Notes: generated by a model not told the origin, from the letters alone. DNA of 64,000 bases from Condylostoma magnum (GCA_920105805.1 CAKKTI010000046.1:1-64000), one strand, 5' to 3'. Counted from the first letter of the stretch, positions 25,410-38,600 are shown. Translations and numbers: made by a program.

Positions 25410-25979
25410 TCAACTGAAAATACCGTTTTCTGTAATTATATAATCAAGGGGAACATCAAAAGGTTATTAGAACTGCTCATCAATAAGTTAAGCCTCAAAT
25501 GCTAAACCAATTTTGATATTTTAATTCCCTAATCTTTCAAAAGTTATATCATAATATCCGCTTCCATAACCTAGTCTATACTTTTGATGATTAAAAGCTA
25601 GCAAAGGAGTAATAATAACCTCTGGCACCACCTCTGCATTGTCTTCAGTAGGCACTCTACAACCTAATTTTCCTTTATCCAATGACTACCCAGGCTATCA
25701 GCTTCTAAAAATTAAGAAATCTTGGTTTTCTTATACAACAGGAAGTGATAATCTATAATCAGCTAAGTTTTCTAAAACAAAAAGACAGTCAATCTCACTT
25801 CCCATAGGTATAAACCCTGCAATTATTCTATCCTCCGAGCCTATAATCTAACGAATTGCTGCAACAGTATTGTTCAATAGCTTATTGTGATATACTTAAA
25901 TATCTTTATTATAATCCTTATAGACCTACTTCCGTCTTGACGTCATCTATTACCGCAGGGTTTATTTGAGGTTTTCCAT
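25410..25979 (-). CDS. MTHFS: 5-formyltetrahydrofolate cyclo-ligase
   Basis: 190 codons, the usual length. It converts 5-formyl-THF to 5,10-methenyl-THF using ATP, in cytosolic folate metabolism. The N-terminal LRQQMTSRRKQ is the phosphate-binding basic helix. FIPMGSEIDCLFVLENL and the W-x-x-G-x-S-L-x-K-G-K-L-G-C segment follow, with Trp by TGA. The signature loop LGYGSGYYDITFERL is present, and the end GLAFEAQLIDE...FDVPLDYIITENG matches the family. The protein then stops at TGA 25410-25412 exactly where the family ends, so TGA serves both as sense and stop in one gene. Divergent from pyruvate kinase across about 165 bp. Confidence 0.9.
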
Positions 25980-26143
25980 TTATATGGTTTAATTTTTACT
26001 AACATAAAGAAATATACTTATTCTTTATGACTTTAAACATTTTGCCTTTTCTATACATATTACTTAACCTTTTTTTCCCAGCTCCTTCAAATTTCCCCAA
26101 AAGTACAAAATTTCCATACATCTCTATTCCTTGGATATAAATA

Positions 26144-27661
26144 ATGGAACCAACCAGCCTAAGCAATATAACAGGTCGAATTACAACCCACTAGATCTTC
26201 TAGCAGGCCGATCCTAACTAACGCAAGACTAAAATAGTGTGTACTATTGGCCCATCTAGCGCAAGCATTGAAACAATTGTTCAAATGATAGATCTAGGAA
26301 TGAACGTAGCTAGATTGAACTTCTCACATGGAGACCATGCATACCACGCCGAAACTGTGAGACTAATAAGAGAAGCGAATAAACAAAGACCAGAAAAGGC
26401 AGTTGCAATCATGCTTGATACCAAAGGGCCTGAAATAAGAACAGGACTATTGAAGGATCACCAAAACGTGCAGTTAGAAGCAGGGTAGGAGCTGATCATT
26501 AGCAATGATTATACTTTAGAAGGGGATAATCAAACCATTGCGTGTTCTTATAAGGACTTGCCTACCAGTGTGGAAGTAGGAAAAACTATTCTTATTGCTG
26601 ATGGGGCACTTGTAACTGAGGTTATAGCTGTTTAACAGGACACTGTTACTGTTAGGTGTAAGAACAGTTATGTATTGGGAGAGAAGAAAAACATGAGTCT
26701 GCCTGGTCAATCTATCAACCTACCAACTGTTACTGAGAAGGATGAGGATGATCTAGAGAATTTTGCACTAAGATATAACATAGACTTAATAGCTGCTTCA
26801 TTTGTACGTAGAGCCTAAGACGTAGAAGAGATCCGAGATGTGCTGGGCCCAAGAGGTTCTCATATATAAATTATAAGTAAAATTGAGAACCACGAAGGCC
26901 TTGAGAACTTCGAGGAGATTCTAAAGGAAACTGACGGTGTAATGGTGGCTAGAGGTGATCTAGGTATGGAGATACCAGCCGAGAAGGTGTTCCTAGCATA
27001 AAAGATGATGATACAACTGTGTAAAACCTACGGTAAGCCGGTAATCACAGCAACTTAAATGCTGGAGTCAATGATCACTAAGCCCAGCCCTACACGCGCA
27101 GAGGCGAGTGATGTTGCCAATGCTGTGCTAGACGGAACTGACGCGGTAATGCTCAGCGGAGAGACTGCAAATGGGTCTTACCCATTAGAAGCAGTTGAGA
27201 TAATGGCAAGGGTGTGTGCAGAGGCTGAGTTGGCCATTAATTACAGGTCGGAGTTCGAGAAGATTAGAGAAAGTATCAACTGGTAACTTACCACAACTGA
27301 GGCTATATGTGCTGCTGCGGTGAGGACGGCAATTGATATAGGAGTTAAGGTCTTAATTGCTATTACTGATACTGGGGAAACTGCTAGGCTAATTGCTAGG
27401 TTTAGGCCACCTATGCCGATCTTAGCTGTTAGTATGAGGCAAGCCACAATTAACCAGGCTAATATTGTAAGGGGGTGCTTGACTTTGAAGGTACCTTCGT
27501 ACGAAGGAACGGATAATTTGCTGAAGTATACAATTGAAGTAGCCAAGACCAGAGGGATTGTAGTAAGTGGAGATACCGTTGTTGCTATGCATGGTAAGAG
27601 TGAGACTGATATTAATCAGGCCAATACGCTCAAGATAGTGGTTGTGGATGAAGAAGAGTAG
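26144..27661 (+). CDS. PK: Pyruvate kinase
   Basis: 505 residues covering the whole enzyme, the last ATP-forming step of glycolysis. Motifs: [106 protein letters not shown] and [16 protein letters not shown], then a C-domain with an effector-site-like TDTGETARL. Gln in LAQKMM and TQMLESM is encoded by TAA, fixing the code. It ends KIVVVDEEE at TAG 27659-27661, where the family ends. This makes TAG a real stop although TAG is Gln elsewhere in the same gene. No intron is needed. Confidence 0.97.
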
Positions 27662-27686
27662 TTATCCTAAGTAAGACTTATAAAAG

Positions 27687-30600
27687 ATGATTTTGTTTAT
27701 GTATTTTTTGGGTTGCTAGTCTATGATTATAACAGTATTTATAAGCCAGCATACAAGCTTACTGCTAGAATCATATGTTAGAAATACGTTTTAATACAGA
27801 ATCCAATAAGAGTTGGATTTTATCTTAACTGAAATTTCCCTTGTTGAGGAATTCATTGACTGAGAAAACGTTATAACTGGAATAGATTTTACTTAGAATC
27901 AGTTTTAGCTGATTTCATTAGTTTAAAAGTCAGAGAAGTATCAATTTCCTTTGATTACAGTTTAATCAAACTTTTAGATTGGAGGGCTGTATACGTTCAA
28001 CTCCTTTTAGTAGTATTAAAATCATTATAAGGCTATTAGAGAGATGCTTATATATCTCGATTGGCTTAGCATTATAACTGTAGAATCACCTGACAATTTT
28101 TGCTAGAATGTTAATTTAATACACTAGGACAATGATATTGAGGAAAGGTTCAAAATTATAGTGAGAAATGATGCTAGTTTTTACCATTATAATAATTAAG
28201 TAGGTAGAATGATAAAACCATCAGGACAGAAGCTCTTTTTATTTCTTGCAGATGGAATATCTACTCTAAATATACTAAAAGGTTTCTCTAATTATAGATT
28301 AGACAAAGAGGGCACAGGAATCCTAACAGGAAGCTAAAGTGTATACGGAATTTAGACTGAAGGGGTTATTTCAGTAGTTGAAAAGGGGCTTGAAAATTCT
28401 GAATCTTACGAGGACTATTTAGGATTAAGTGTTTTACAGTTTTTGCATCCTATGCAATAGTTAAAAGTAGTTACCAAGTACACTATATTCAATGAGCTGA
28501 TAAGGAGTTTTCCTAAGCACTAGTCAGACTGTAATTTTATCATAGTAAATCATATCTAAAACTAAAGAACCAACTCAGGTAGTTATGACTGTAATGAGCT
28601 TTAAATAACTAAAACCTTAATCTTTATAGGAAATACTGAAAATATCCCCATAAACACTAAGTCAGATATACTGCTTAGTCTTCATAGCAGCAAATTTAAC
28701 TACAACGCTACAGAAACCGTATTTAATTACTAAATATTCGATGGAGCAAAGCTGTCTATCCAGCATATAAACAATACAAATGTATATCTAGAAAACTTTA
28801 ACTTGAAGTACAATGAATACTCATGTGGAGCTGATAATTTCGTAGAAGAATGATTCCTTGAATGCTTCGGATCCTAGGAAATTGAAATGGGATTAGCTCT
28901 TTTAGCCAGTTACTCAAGTGGAGTATCTATAGGAACCCATCAAGTATTCTAAGCTTTGGGCATCAGCAAACCTATTATTGGAGCTGCCAATGAAAACCCA
29001 GCATTATCAAATAAAGAAGATTACCCAAATTACATGCGGGTTGTTGTCTCAGATTAGTATAACAGTGGTGTATATGCTCAAGTGTTACAGATACTAAAGA
29101 TAAAGTATGTGAATATCTTGCATTTAAATGAGAGTTGGGGCAATGCATTTGCTGAGAATTTTGAAATAAGTGCAAAAAGAAGGGGATTAATAATATTAAA
29201 TAAGAAAGAACTAAGATCAATTGATTAATTTTATACAAGAGAGAAATTCGAAGAGAATAGAGAGATCTTTGAAGAAATAAGAGATACAAAAGTAAGAGCT
29301 TTGGTAATTGTATCATTATATCCTACAATTTTATACATAGCAGAAGCATTGTATGATGTTGGGTTAAGAAGAGGAGATATTTAGCTCATAACGCCTTCGT
29401 CGGAAATCAGTAATAGTGATTTAACCTCAGAAACCTAAGAAATTAATATAAAGCGTTAAGAAATGTTTGAAGGGAATTTGCTGATATATTTATCCAGCTA
29501 TTTAGATGACTAAGGAAAATAAATAAAGAATGAATTAGTTGAATAGTACAACCAGTCTCTTTAATATAGCTGTTTTTACTATGACGCAATAATGCTAACT
29601 GTATCAGCTGTTAATTGGATGATTAATCGAGGACTTGATTATGAGGATGGTTTACTTTTGAATGAAAATATAAGAGAATCGAGAATAAAAGGCTGCAGTG
29701 GGGTAACTTATATAGATCCAGAGTCAAATGATAGATCTCCTGATAAGTTTAATATATTCAATACACAGTTTGATTAAGAGGCTTAAATATGGAATGGAAT
29801 AGCTGTTGGAGTATATGCTCCTTCCTCTTCTATTTTATTATAGTTTGATACTCCAATTGTGTGAAATGGTGGAGTAACTCAAAAGCCACCTGATATAAGA
29901 AGTTTTACTTATGACTGTGTTGTTCCTGATGATTAAATTCAACCTTCAAGTAAAGGAAAAGGATTGGGATACTCTGTACTGTTTGTAGTTGGAATCGCAA
30001 ATGCTATTATAGCTATTATTATATGAATAAAATATTGAAATTAAAAAGCAAAGAAATAAAGGGCTAAATATATCATTACAATGGACGATATGATAGTTCT
30101 GGCTACTATTCCTATAGAATTGTTGCAATTCATTTCTTTAGGGCCAGATGTTAAAAGCTTTTTCGAACTTTTGGATTATTTAAGTAAAGTTTTTGTTTTA
30201 GATTTGGAAAAAGTAGTACGAAATGAGTAAGATATGTATTGGTATTTACTTAATGCATGTTTAATCACATGCTTGATTTGGATGCTATTATGCTTGTTTA
30301 TATTCTTTAAGTTAGAAGTAAGATTTGAGTGCTTAGGACTATCTAAATTAATTGGGGATTTTTCAGATAAAGCTATGCCGATAATAAGCAACATTCTTTT
30401 TCTTCCGATGTTATCAACTCTAACTAGCATATATATCTGCAATAATGAATCTGGGGACGATTTTTAAGATACAATACTAACGAAGGACTGTACTGTGTAC
30501 TGCTGGTAAGACGGGCATACTACGTATGCCATTCTAGTAACAATTTGCCTTATAGTATACAACCCACTGGCAGCTTTTACAAGGCCACTTTGGTAATAAT

Positions 30601-31061
30601 TCCAACAATCCTTGCATATCTTTGCTAGTCCTACTTACTTGATACTCAAATCGATTATCCAAGTTTCCATAGTCATTTCAGCAAAAGTATTTAAAGAAGT
30701 CAGTAATTTAACTCACGGATTGCTTACTGTTATTTTAATGTCAATTTATTTCTTACTGCAGTTTAAAATAGGCCCCTATAATTACAAAAGAGCTAATCTA
30801 TGGGTATCGATTCAGATTATAGCAGTTATAATGACAGCTTTCATTTCAATATTAAATGAAATGATGGATACTAATTTCATAGTATGGGTTTCAATACTAA
30901 TAGTAATATACGTACTTCTAGGTATAGTAGGGTTAATCATAATGATTAAAAAGTGCCCATCAATGTTCTACAAGGAAAAAGCCAATAAGATTTCTGATTT
31001 ATTTAAATTCGAATTAACTCCAGGGGCAACTCCAGATGAACATAATATAAACTCTCCCTAA
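27687..31061 (+). CDS. Receptor-like protein: ANF/periplasmic-binding ectodomain plus multi-TM tail
   Basis: 1124 residues starting 25 bp after pyruvate kinase. A leader (MILFMYFLGC) precedes about 750 residues of extracellular sequence. Its second half looks like a type-1 periplasmic-binding/ANF-receptor fold: SGVSIGTHQVFQALGISKPIIGAANENPALS, YPNYMRVVVSDQYNSGVYAQVLQ, VNILHLNESWGNAFAENF and LVIVSLYPTILYIAEALYDVG. A Cys-containing linker (TYDCVVPDDQ) leads to about nine hydrophobic segments and a short cytosolic tail. The ectodomain is that of class C GPCRs and receptor guanylate cyclases, but the tail has too many segments and no cyclase. The ligand is unknown. TAA at 31059-31061 is taken as the stop. 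Confidence 0.75.
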
Positions 31062-31149
31062 CTTAAATTTCACAGCCAATCACAATAAGACATGACATAC
31101 ACCAATCGTCCTGTAACTTCATCCATTAGTTAGCTAATTTTATATAAAA

Positions 31150-32589
31150 ATGTGGATTTTAACCCTAATTTATCACTCCATTGCAATTAATACAGGCTTT
31201 CGTACATATTTGAGCTAAAGTTACTTAGATAGTATAACTCACGAATTTATCCCTAGATTATTCAAAGACGTTAACAATACCTCAATCGAGGATAATTTAA
31301 TAGATTTTGGAAACGATGCATTTTAAGTAGAAATAGCATTAAGTAATTAGATCTTACACTCAGTTGATGCAGATTTCTAAGCAACTTCTGCCTTACTAGT
31401 ATAACCGGATTTTCTAAAGGTAATAATAACAGATTTAGACCTAAGCATTAGCATGGATTGGCTCATAAAAACATACTTATCCAAAGAAATAGGCAAGTCT
31501 AAAGTAGATCTCACAATTGACCTAGATTTTGACTTAAACTTGCAAGAAAGCAATGGCAGGCCTAATTTTATAGTACAATATCTATCTTTCAATACTACAG
31601 ACCTGCAAATCAGCCTTTTTGATACTCCTCTTAAACTGAATTTTGACTAAGTTTTTGCTCGGTTTAAAGACCTAATTTTAAAGTAAGTAGAAAAGTACAT
31701 ACCAAATATCCTCCGGCAAGCCTTAAACTCTAGCATAAACAACTACCTAGACAACATGCCACTGGTTATTGATATAGGCTATACTGGTCTTCAGGTAAAC
31801 TACACACTAACAGACGCTCCAACTATCAAAAACAACGCTTTGATATACTCAAGCTATGCTATTATAATCAATCGCAACAATCCTAACTTAAACCCTCCAA
31901 TACCCCCTCCAAAGCAACTTCCAGATTTCTAAGCGTCTGAATTAGGAGTGTAAATGTAAATGAGCCAGTATACGATCAATTCAGGACTGTATGCTGCTCA
32001 CTAGGAAGGACTGTTTCACTATAACATTACTTATGACCTTATAAAACAAGTATCTGGGACTGAACTCACCACTACTCTTTTAAACAACGCACTGCCAGGT
32101 ATAGCAGATCTGTATGGATATGGTAAAAAGTGCGATATTATATGTGACAGTGCTGAAAACCCGGAGTTCGAGCTTATGGGTCCGGATATCGTGTACCCCA
32201 AGGGATATTTTACAGGTAACCAAGACTTCGATTGTGCTATAAACGTAAGAGGATAAGGCATTGCTGTTGTACTTGATTTAGACATTGATATGAAGGGGAC
32301 CTTATATTTAGAGAGTTGGGTTGTTAAGGGAAGAATTGATAAATTTAGTGTAGTGAAGCTAAAAGAAAAATCATCCACTTTAAAACAGCCTATTAATGAA
32401 GAAGCTACAAAAACGCTGTTTAATATGATAATTAGCTGGTTACTTCCTGCAATTGATGACTAGTTTCTAGGCCCTGGTATTAAATTGCCTTAAATTAAAA
32501 ACATTGACCTCAGCTAAACGTTTATTGAGGTTAAGGATGGGTATGCGTTGATACAAGCTTCTCCTGAATATGAAGACAAAACTAATTAG
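31150..32589 (+). CDS. BPI/LBP/CETP-family lipid-binding protein
   Basis: About 479 residues with a cleavable-looking leader (MWILTLIYHSIAINTGF). The length and pattern fit the two-barrel BPI fold: an N-terminal SQSYLDSITHEFIPRLF helix, alternating strands, a proline-rich centre (LNPPIPPPKQLPDF) linking the barrels, a second domain with Cys pair KKCDIICDS, and the C-terminal GPGIKLPQIKNIDLSQTFIEVKDGYALI typical of the family. Vertebrate relatives bind LPS or lipids; a bacterivorous ciliate could use it in the same way, but that is inference. The stop is taken as TAG 32587-32589 because the next gene's ATG is at 32597; TAA 32608 is the alternative. Confidence 0.8.
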
Positions 32590-32596
32590 TTTATAA

Positions 32597-33676
32597 ATGG
32601 AAGTCAATAAAAACTTTTAAGTTCACCGTAAAAAAGTTGTTCTTAATAGGAGGAGCAATATTAAGCCTATTGATACTTCTAGGGAGAATAATTATACTAA
32701 ATCTGTAGCACCTTCTCCTAGAATTCTAAATAAAAGACTTTTAAAGTAAAAATTTCAGTATTAAAATAGTAGATTTTAAATACGCAGAAATAAAACTAGG
32801 TTGGGGAAGAGATCTAACAATAATTCTATTGAAAAATAATATAGGTCTATATAGACTAGAGCCACTGATAGAAGAAATTATGATAATAAAACTAGCTTCA
32901 GGGGAAATATTTAAAGGTAATTCAGTAATAGGAATCTTCAGTATGAAAGAAGTTATTAAATAAATCCTATGCAATGTAGATAGGTAACTTAATGCATAGA
33001 ACTATTACCTTAGAATCCTTTTGCTTTAAAGCCTTTTTAAATGAATGAAGAATAGTAAAAGGATTTAATGCTAATTTAAAATTATATTCCACCCGATAAG
33101 TAATAAATTATTTAGAAGTCAGTTCTTATTCCTAGAAAAACAGCAGGATAAAACTGACTTGCAATAGATCTAGATGAAACTCTTATATACAGCTGCCAAA
33201 ATTCAAATGATGCTTAAAACAAAGTGCCAAACGGTGATAGATGATTGGGATTTAATATAAGACCCTTTGCCTAGTAGTTTTTAGAGAAAATATCGCAATA
33301 CTATGAAATAATTCTATTCACAGCCTCAGAAAAAGAATACGCAGACAAAATCATTAATTTTCTGGATCCTCTGAGGTGCTTAATTCATCACAGACTATAC
33401 AGAACTAATTGCTTTAAATACGATAATCTTTGAATAAAAGATCTGAGAATCATTAAAAATGTTAATCTTAACAATATTTTGATTATAGATAACCATATAT
33501 ACAGCTTTGCCTTTTAGTTAGACAATGGTATTCCTATATCCACTTGAACCAATAACAGACTAGACAATGAGCTTGAAGTTATATAAAATTTTCTATTGAG
33601 CATAAGTATTAGTAAGAATCTGATTCATATTAATAGACGAACCTTCAAACTAACCGATTATTTGCTAGATACTTAA
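32597..33676 (+). CDS. FCP1/SCP-type protein phosphatase (NIF domain)
   Basis: About 359 residues. A basic, probably disordered N-terminus of about 180 residues precedes the HAD-type phosphatase domain. The catalytic DxDxT motif is in [12 protein letters not shown], followed by [50 protein letters not shown] (Trp by TGA) and [21 protein letters not shown]. These match the SCP/CTDSP and Dullard group, which remove phosphate from Ser residues, often on the RNA polymerase II tail. The stop is TAA 33674-33676, which overlaps the stop of the convergent FHA gene. It starts 7 bp after the BPI-like stop, so the 5' UTR must be very short or overlap. Confidence 0.85.
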
Positions 33677-35602
33677 TTAATAACTACTCTAAAATCATTT
33701 CCTCCAATCTTCACGAACATATTATTACTTAATTCGACAGCTTTGCTTGCTTCTTTTCTCATAAATTCTGGATAATTATTAACCATTATTCAAGTTCTAT
33801 TGACTGATTTGTTATCAAAAAGGACTCATCCATACTTAGTTGACCTTATAGTACAATGATGGCTTGAAATGTACTCATTTTAGATTTATATATTGTTATC
33901 AGGCAATCTTCCTATATTGATTTGAGTATTCGACTCATCCAAAAACCTCCATTACTGTCCCTTCATTGATCCTTTTAATACAAAACTTATTACAAGAGAT
34001 GACTTGGGTTAGGGCATTTAATCGGTACCTAAAGCACCCGGTTCACTGTCACTTTCAATAAAATCTCTTGTTATACTACTTTGTTCAGAAATTGAAGCAC
34101 TTGGCTCCATATTAGACTCATTTTCACTTTCAATATAGTGGGCTGAGTCATCCATTTGTAAGTCATCAGCTGAGAAGTCCTCTTCTTAAATATTGACTTC
34201 CTAAATTCCACTTATAGCAGGAGTTTTATACGGCACTTAAAAGAACTTATCACCTGTATTTCCAGCATATTGAATAACATCGATTTCAGATATAGTGAAC
34301 ACTTCTTAACCAGCGAGTTAAATCAATACTCCTGGAAACAGAATCAATGGCTTTGTTACTTCAATTCAAGTTCCTCCCTTGCTTCCTAGATCAACTAGGC
34401 AGTACCCTAATAAATGAGTGTATATAATTTAGCAGTGAATTGCTGATACAGATTCGTCTTCTAGTTTCAAATCTGTTTGAGTCCCTGTAATCTTTCTTCC
34501 TATAATAGTAATTCCATCTGATCTAAAGTATTAGGAGTTAGGATAGCCTTATTAACTAATTGTAAACGCTTTTCCATTAAATAAATTCTTATTATCTTTC
34601 AAAGTTGATGAAATTTATAAAATTAGCTACCTTCCTTATTAGATTCTATTTGGTGTTATATTAGAAGCTTTTTCAAGGAATAATGTTTTGTATTACGGAT
34701 CATTTCAAACACTTTCAAAGAAAGTGTTGCATCTATACTAAGTTACTACAGCGTTATATAGTGTATCAATTTCGTATCTCAAAGCTTCTTGTATAGCTTC
34801 AATCTAAAGGGAATGCAAATCATGTAAGAAAGTTTTAGTAAAAGCTCTGAAAAAGATAGCTCAGCTTACATTCACTCTGTTCCCGAAATTTGTACTTCAA
34901 AACTTTAAAGCATGGGAGTCTGTTAGTCATTAGTAGTTTTACTCTAGTAGGTATTATTACTCATCCATCTACACACCTATTTTTCTTTCATACTAACGTA
35001 TATCTCTATTAATCTATCCTATCATTTTACGCAAATCATGCACAGAACTATCCAACAAAGCAGCAGTGTTTCTAAGGAACTCTATATCATTTAGATCTTG
35101 CTATTGGGCTATTGAATTAACAGCTGTTCCTAGCTTATACTCCATATCTGTTTAATCTTACCATCTATCAGTTTTTAGAGCTTTATGATTTCATGATTGA
35201 TTCTAACCATAGGATTAATCTGTAAATCTGATACAATTCCTCCAAGTGAGTTAATACATCAAATCATCTTATCACTTTCTTAATTCGTGTAGAAGATTTT
35301 AGTAAAAATATTATGAAAACATCATTATTCTATCATAGTTTAAATCAAATTAAGAACTTTGAATAGTCTTCTAATTGCTTTTTCTTACTAAAGGGACAAA
35401 TTTTACCCTAATAATTTTGCATAGTTAAGTATATACACTAATATATAAAACGGATATCCTCAATAGGTAATTCAATACACTTAATCCTTGTTCCTATATC
35501 CTGTGCTATTTTCTTATTAAGTTTAGCTGATTCACACTTTCGCAAAATATTTTATATAATTTCCAAGATAGTCTCAATTCTTCGTGCTAGACTAAAAGCC
35601 AT
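33673..35602 (-). CDS. Protein with two FHA domains and a helical N-terminus
   Basis: The C-terminal half holds two phosphothreonine-binding FHA domains. FHA1: GITIIGRKITG...SVSAIHCQII...VDLGSKGGTWI. FHA2: INIGRLPDNNIQI...YISSHHCTI...GWVLFDNKSVNRTW. The final Trp of both is TGA, and an acidic linker separates them. The N-terminus from ATG 35602 is helical (MAFSLARRIETIL...SAKLNKKIAQDIGTRI), reminiscent of the MCAfunc/MLKL-type bundle. It lies one frame away from the FHA part, so at least one short intron or frame change is needed, probably near 35310-35370; I could not place its ends. The middle contains FWSTNFGNRVNVSWAIFFRAF. Stop TAA 33673-33675. Confidence 0.75.
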
Positions 35603-35607
35603 AATAA

Positions 35608-38600
35608 ATGGAAGATTTTTCCGTATATTAAGAAGCAGCTCCAAATTCTATAGTTACTCATAGTGTAGTAGGATAGTTTGCTTTTTAATAAAACGAAATT
35701 CTTATATCTAGACACAATTAATTAGAGCTTTACACCTTCACGCCTTAACTTAAACTAATATGCCAAAGTCATTTATTTGGTGAGATCAAATCCATAGCAA
35801 CTATTATAGTTCCTAAATTCGAGTAAAATTTAATCTTATGTGCTATTGCTGATACTAAGGTATCTGTTATGAAATATAATCCTGATACAAACAGCTTATA
35901 AACTATTACTATTTACTCCTTTGAGTATGAAAAGGGAACTTAGAACATTGAGTTGATAGTAGATCCCGATCACAGGTGTTGGTGTGGAATTTTAAGTCCC
36001 CATAAACTGTTTATAGTACCGAGTAAATTTCCAGGGAGATCCGGAGGAGAAAATGATGTATATACCAATTGTATAGGAAATCACGAAATTTTTAACCCGA
36101 GTTTCACCATGGATATTCCTACCTTTACACGCTCTATTACATTCATCAAAGGGTTCACAGAGCCTACAATCATGCTGCTATATGCCATGGACGCGTTCTA
36201 GATGATAACAGGGATAAAGCAGTATACTGTTAATTTAAGATCCAAAGAACTTCAGCTTGTCAGTGAAATAAACAGTCTTCCTGGCACGATTTGTGAGCTA
36301 GTTTCCCTCGATTACCCTCTAAGTGGAATTTTAGCCCTAGGTGACCATATACTAATCCACTACGACGGGGCCAATATAAGCTAACGGTAAATCCCCTTCA
36401 GTTTTGAACTGTCAAAAAGTATACTGATATCCTCTCACAAACTCCTAACAGTCCTATACGACGGCACAATGGTAATCAACGGCCTTAATTACATCGAGGG
36501 TGCCAACTAGTACCTGGTAGATGAAACTTAACAGTCAATAGAACGCGTAGCAAGCTGTCATATAAAAGGATACAATTACTTCCAAGCAGCCTGCATATCA
36601 AAAGCATTTTTCTAGGAAGAGCTGCTTATATTCGTTGGCTCTTCTTACCATGACTCAGTGGTAATAAAACTTGAAATATCTAATGAGCCTCACTAGTCCT
36701 CAGATCCCTCCGCCTTAGAACAACTCGGAGTTGATAAATCCGGACGGCTTTAGGTCTCATCGCTTTATTATCTGGCTAATAAGACAGATTAGCTTATAGG
36801 ACTCAATGCGACTACTAATCATTTAGTCGTGCAGAGATAAAGAACTGATGAAACTGGGTGCTCTGAGCTTATTCTAGGCTGCGGGTATGGGTATAACAAT
36901 AGTCTGGCCAGAGTAGCGTTAGGATTAGAGCTGTGTCAGTTGGATAAGCTAGATGAAGAGGATATTGAAAGAGTTAAGGAGTTAAGGGATGTTTTTGGAG
37001 TAAGGATACAAGGGGAGGATAAGTACTTTGTTATAAGCGGGGAAAATTTCACTGTTGTTTTGCAGTTTTCCGATGAAGGATTAGAAAATTTAAAGGAAAG
37101 CTCGTTTGTAATGGATGAGGCGACGGTTTGGGCTGGGTGTGTTTTATAGGAGATGGTTTTGTAAATTTTGCAAGGCAAAATTTGTGTGTTTGATTGTGAG
37201 ATAAAGAATTAGAAGGTTATTGAGAAAAGTTTTAGTAGTGTTGAAGTTTTGCAGAACTATGTAATTTGTGTTAGAGATGATTGTAGTATTGAGGTGGTAT
37301 AGATTGCGAGTTAGGATGATTATAGTTGTTTTGATATAGATGTATAAGGGCTGTTTGTATCGGGAACTGTTATCGATCAGTCTCCTATACTAGGAATTGT
37401 GAGCAGTGATTATAAGATTATACTTTATGATTTAAGGAATCATCAAGCTCTAATTGAACTAATTGATATTTTAGAATGTCCTGCGATTATATCGCCAAAT
37501 AGCAATATTGATTTACCTATTACAGATCCTAATTACCAACTACAATGTATACATTAACCCATTGAATCTTCTATACTTGAATTTAAGCTAGTGTGTATAT
37601 GTAATCAAACTCTTATCATAGTTAGATTTTTTAACGAGGAAATAGCAATATATAGGTAATTTGCATAAGATAAGTTCTAAAGACTATGTCCTCAATTATA
37701 CATCGGTCCTTCAGATGAACATGAAGAGTTAAAGAAAAGAGTAATTGTGCATTAGGAGTTTATTTATATACAGCATGTAATAAACAGTTTAGTTTTAATA
37801 CCAGATGACAGCCACAATACAATACGAATCCATAGTGGGGCAAAAACACCTATTTACTCCCTTGCAGATATCAATATATCAGATGACGAAAAGACATTTA
37901 TAATCTTACAAGACGATATTATAAAAATCTCCCAATTTGACTAAAAAATGTTTTAAAGTGGTAAATAATCCAACTATTTAGTTGACAAACTCCCAACCAA
38001 TGCTACACCTAAGTCAATATAATGCCACGAGTAAAAAATATTCTGTTCCCTTTTCACCGAAGGTGAAAAAGTACGCTATTGCTTAAAAATGTTTATAATA
38101 GACTAAGATGGCGATATAACAGAAACATGCACAGCTTCTAATTTCAACGACAATGAAATAATTCTTAATATGTGTGTAATAGAATTCTCCCGTAAAATCC
38201 GACCTCCTTATGTATACGTGGCTGTGGGCACTGGTTTTATAAGCACAGAGGATAACCCTTCAATTGGCAGGCTTTTATTATTTGCAGTGTAGGACAATTT
38301 ACTATAATAACAAAAACTACAGAGCATCCCGGGACTCAGAGGCCCAGTAAGCGCCCTGGCCAATGTAAACGGATACTTGCTAGTAGGAACAAGTCCCGAG
38401 ATAAAGATTTACTCGTACGTAGACGATGACGATCCCTGGCTTGAGCCCATAGCCTTTTACTACGGATACAGAATGTCAAGTGGTATTGACTCAGAAGGAG
38501 AGTTCATCTTTATTGCTGATACTATCGATTTATTACTAGTCTTGAAGTATGAGGAGGGCGGCAACAGGAAAAGCTTTGAACTTGTAAGCTAGTATTCAAG

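Noticed and set aside
27241-27546. Minus-strand ORF opposite pyruvate kinase
   Set aside because: Shadow of a strongly conserved coding region on the plus strand.
35120-35160. GTAAGATTAAACAG as the intron that joins the two frames of the FHA gene
   Set aside because: It is 14 nt and gives the wrong frame.
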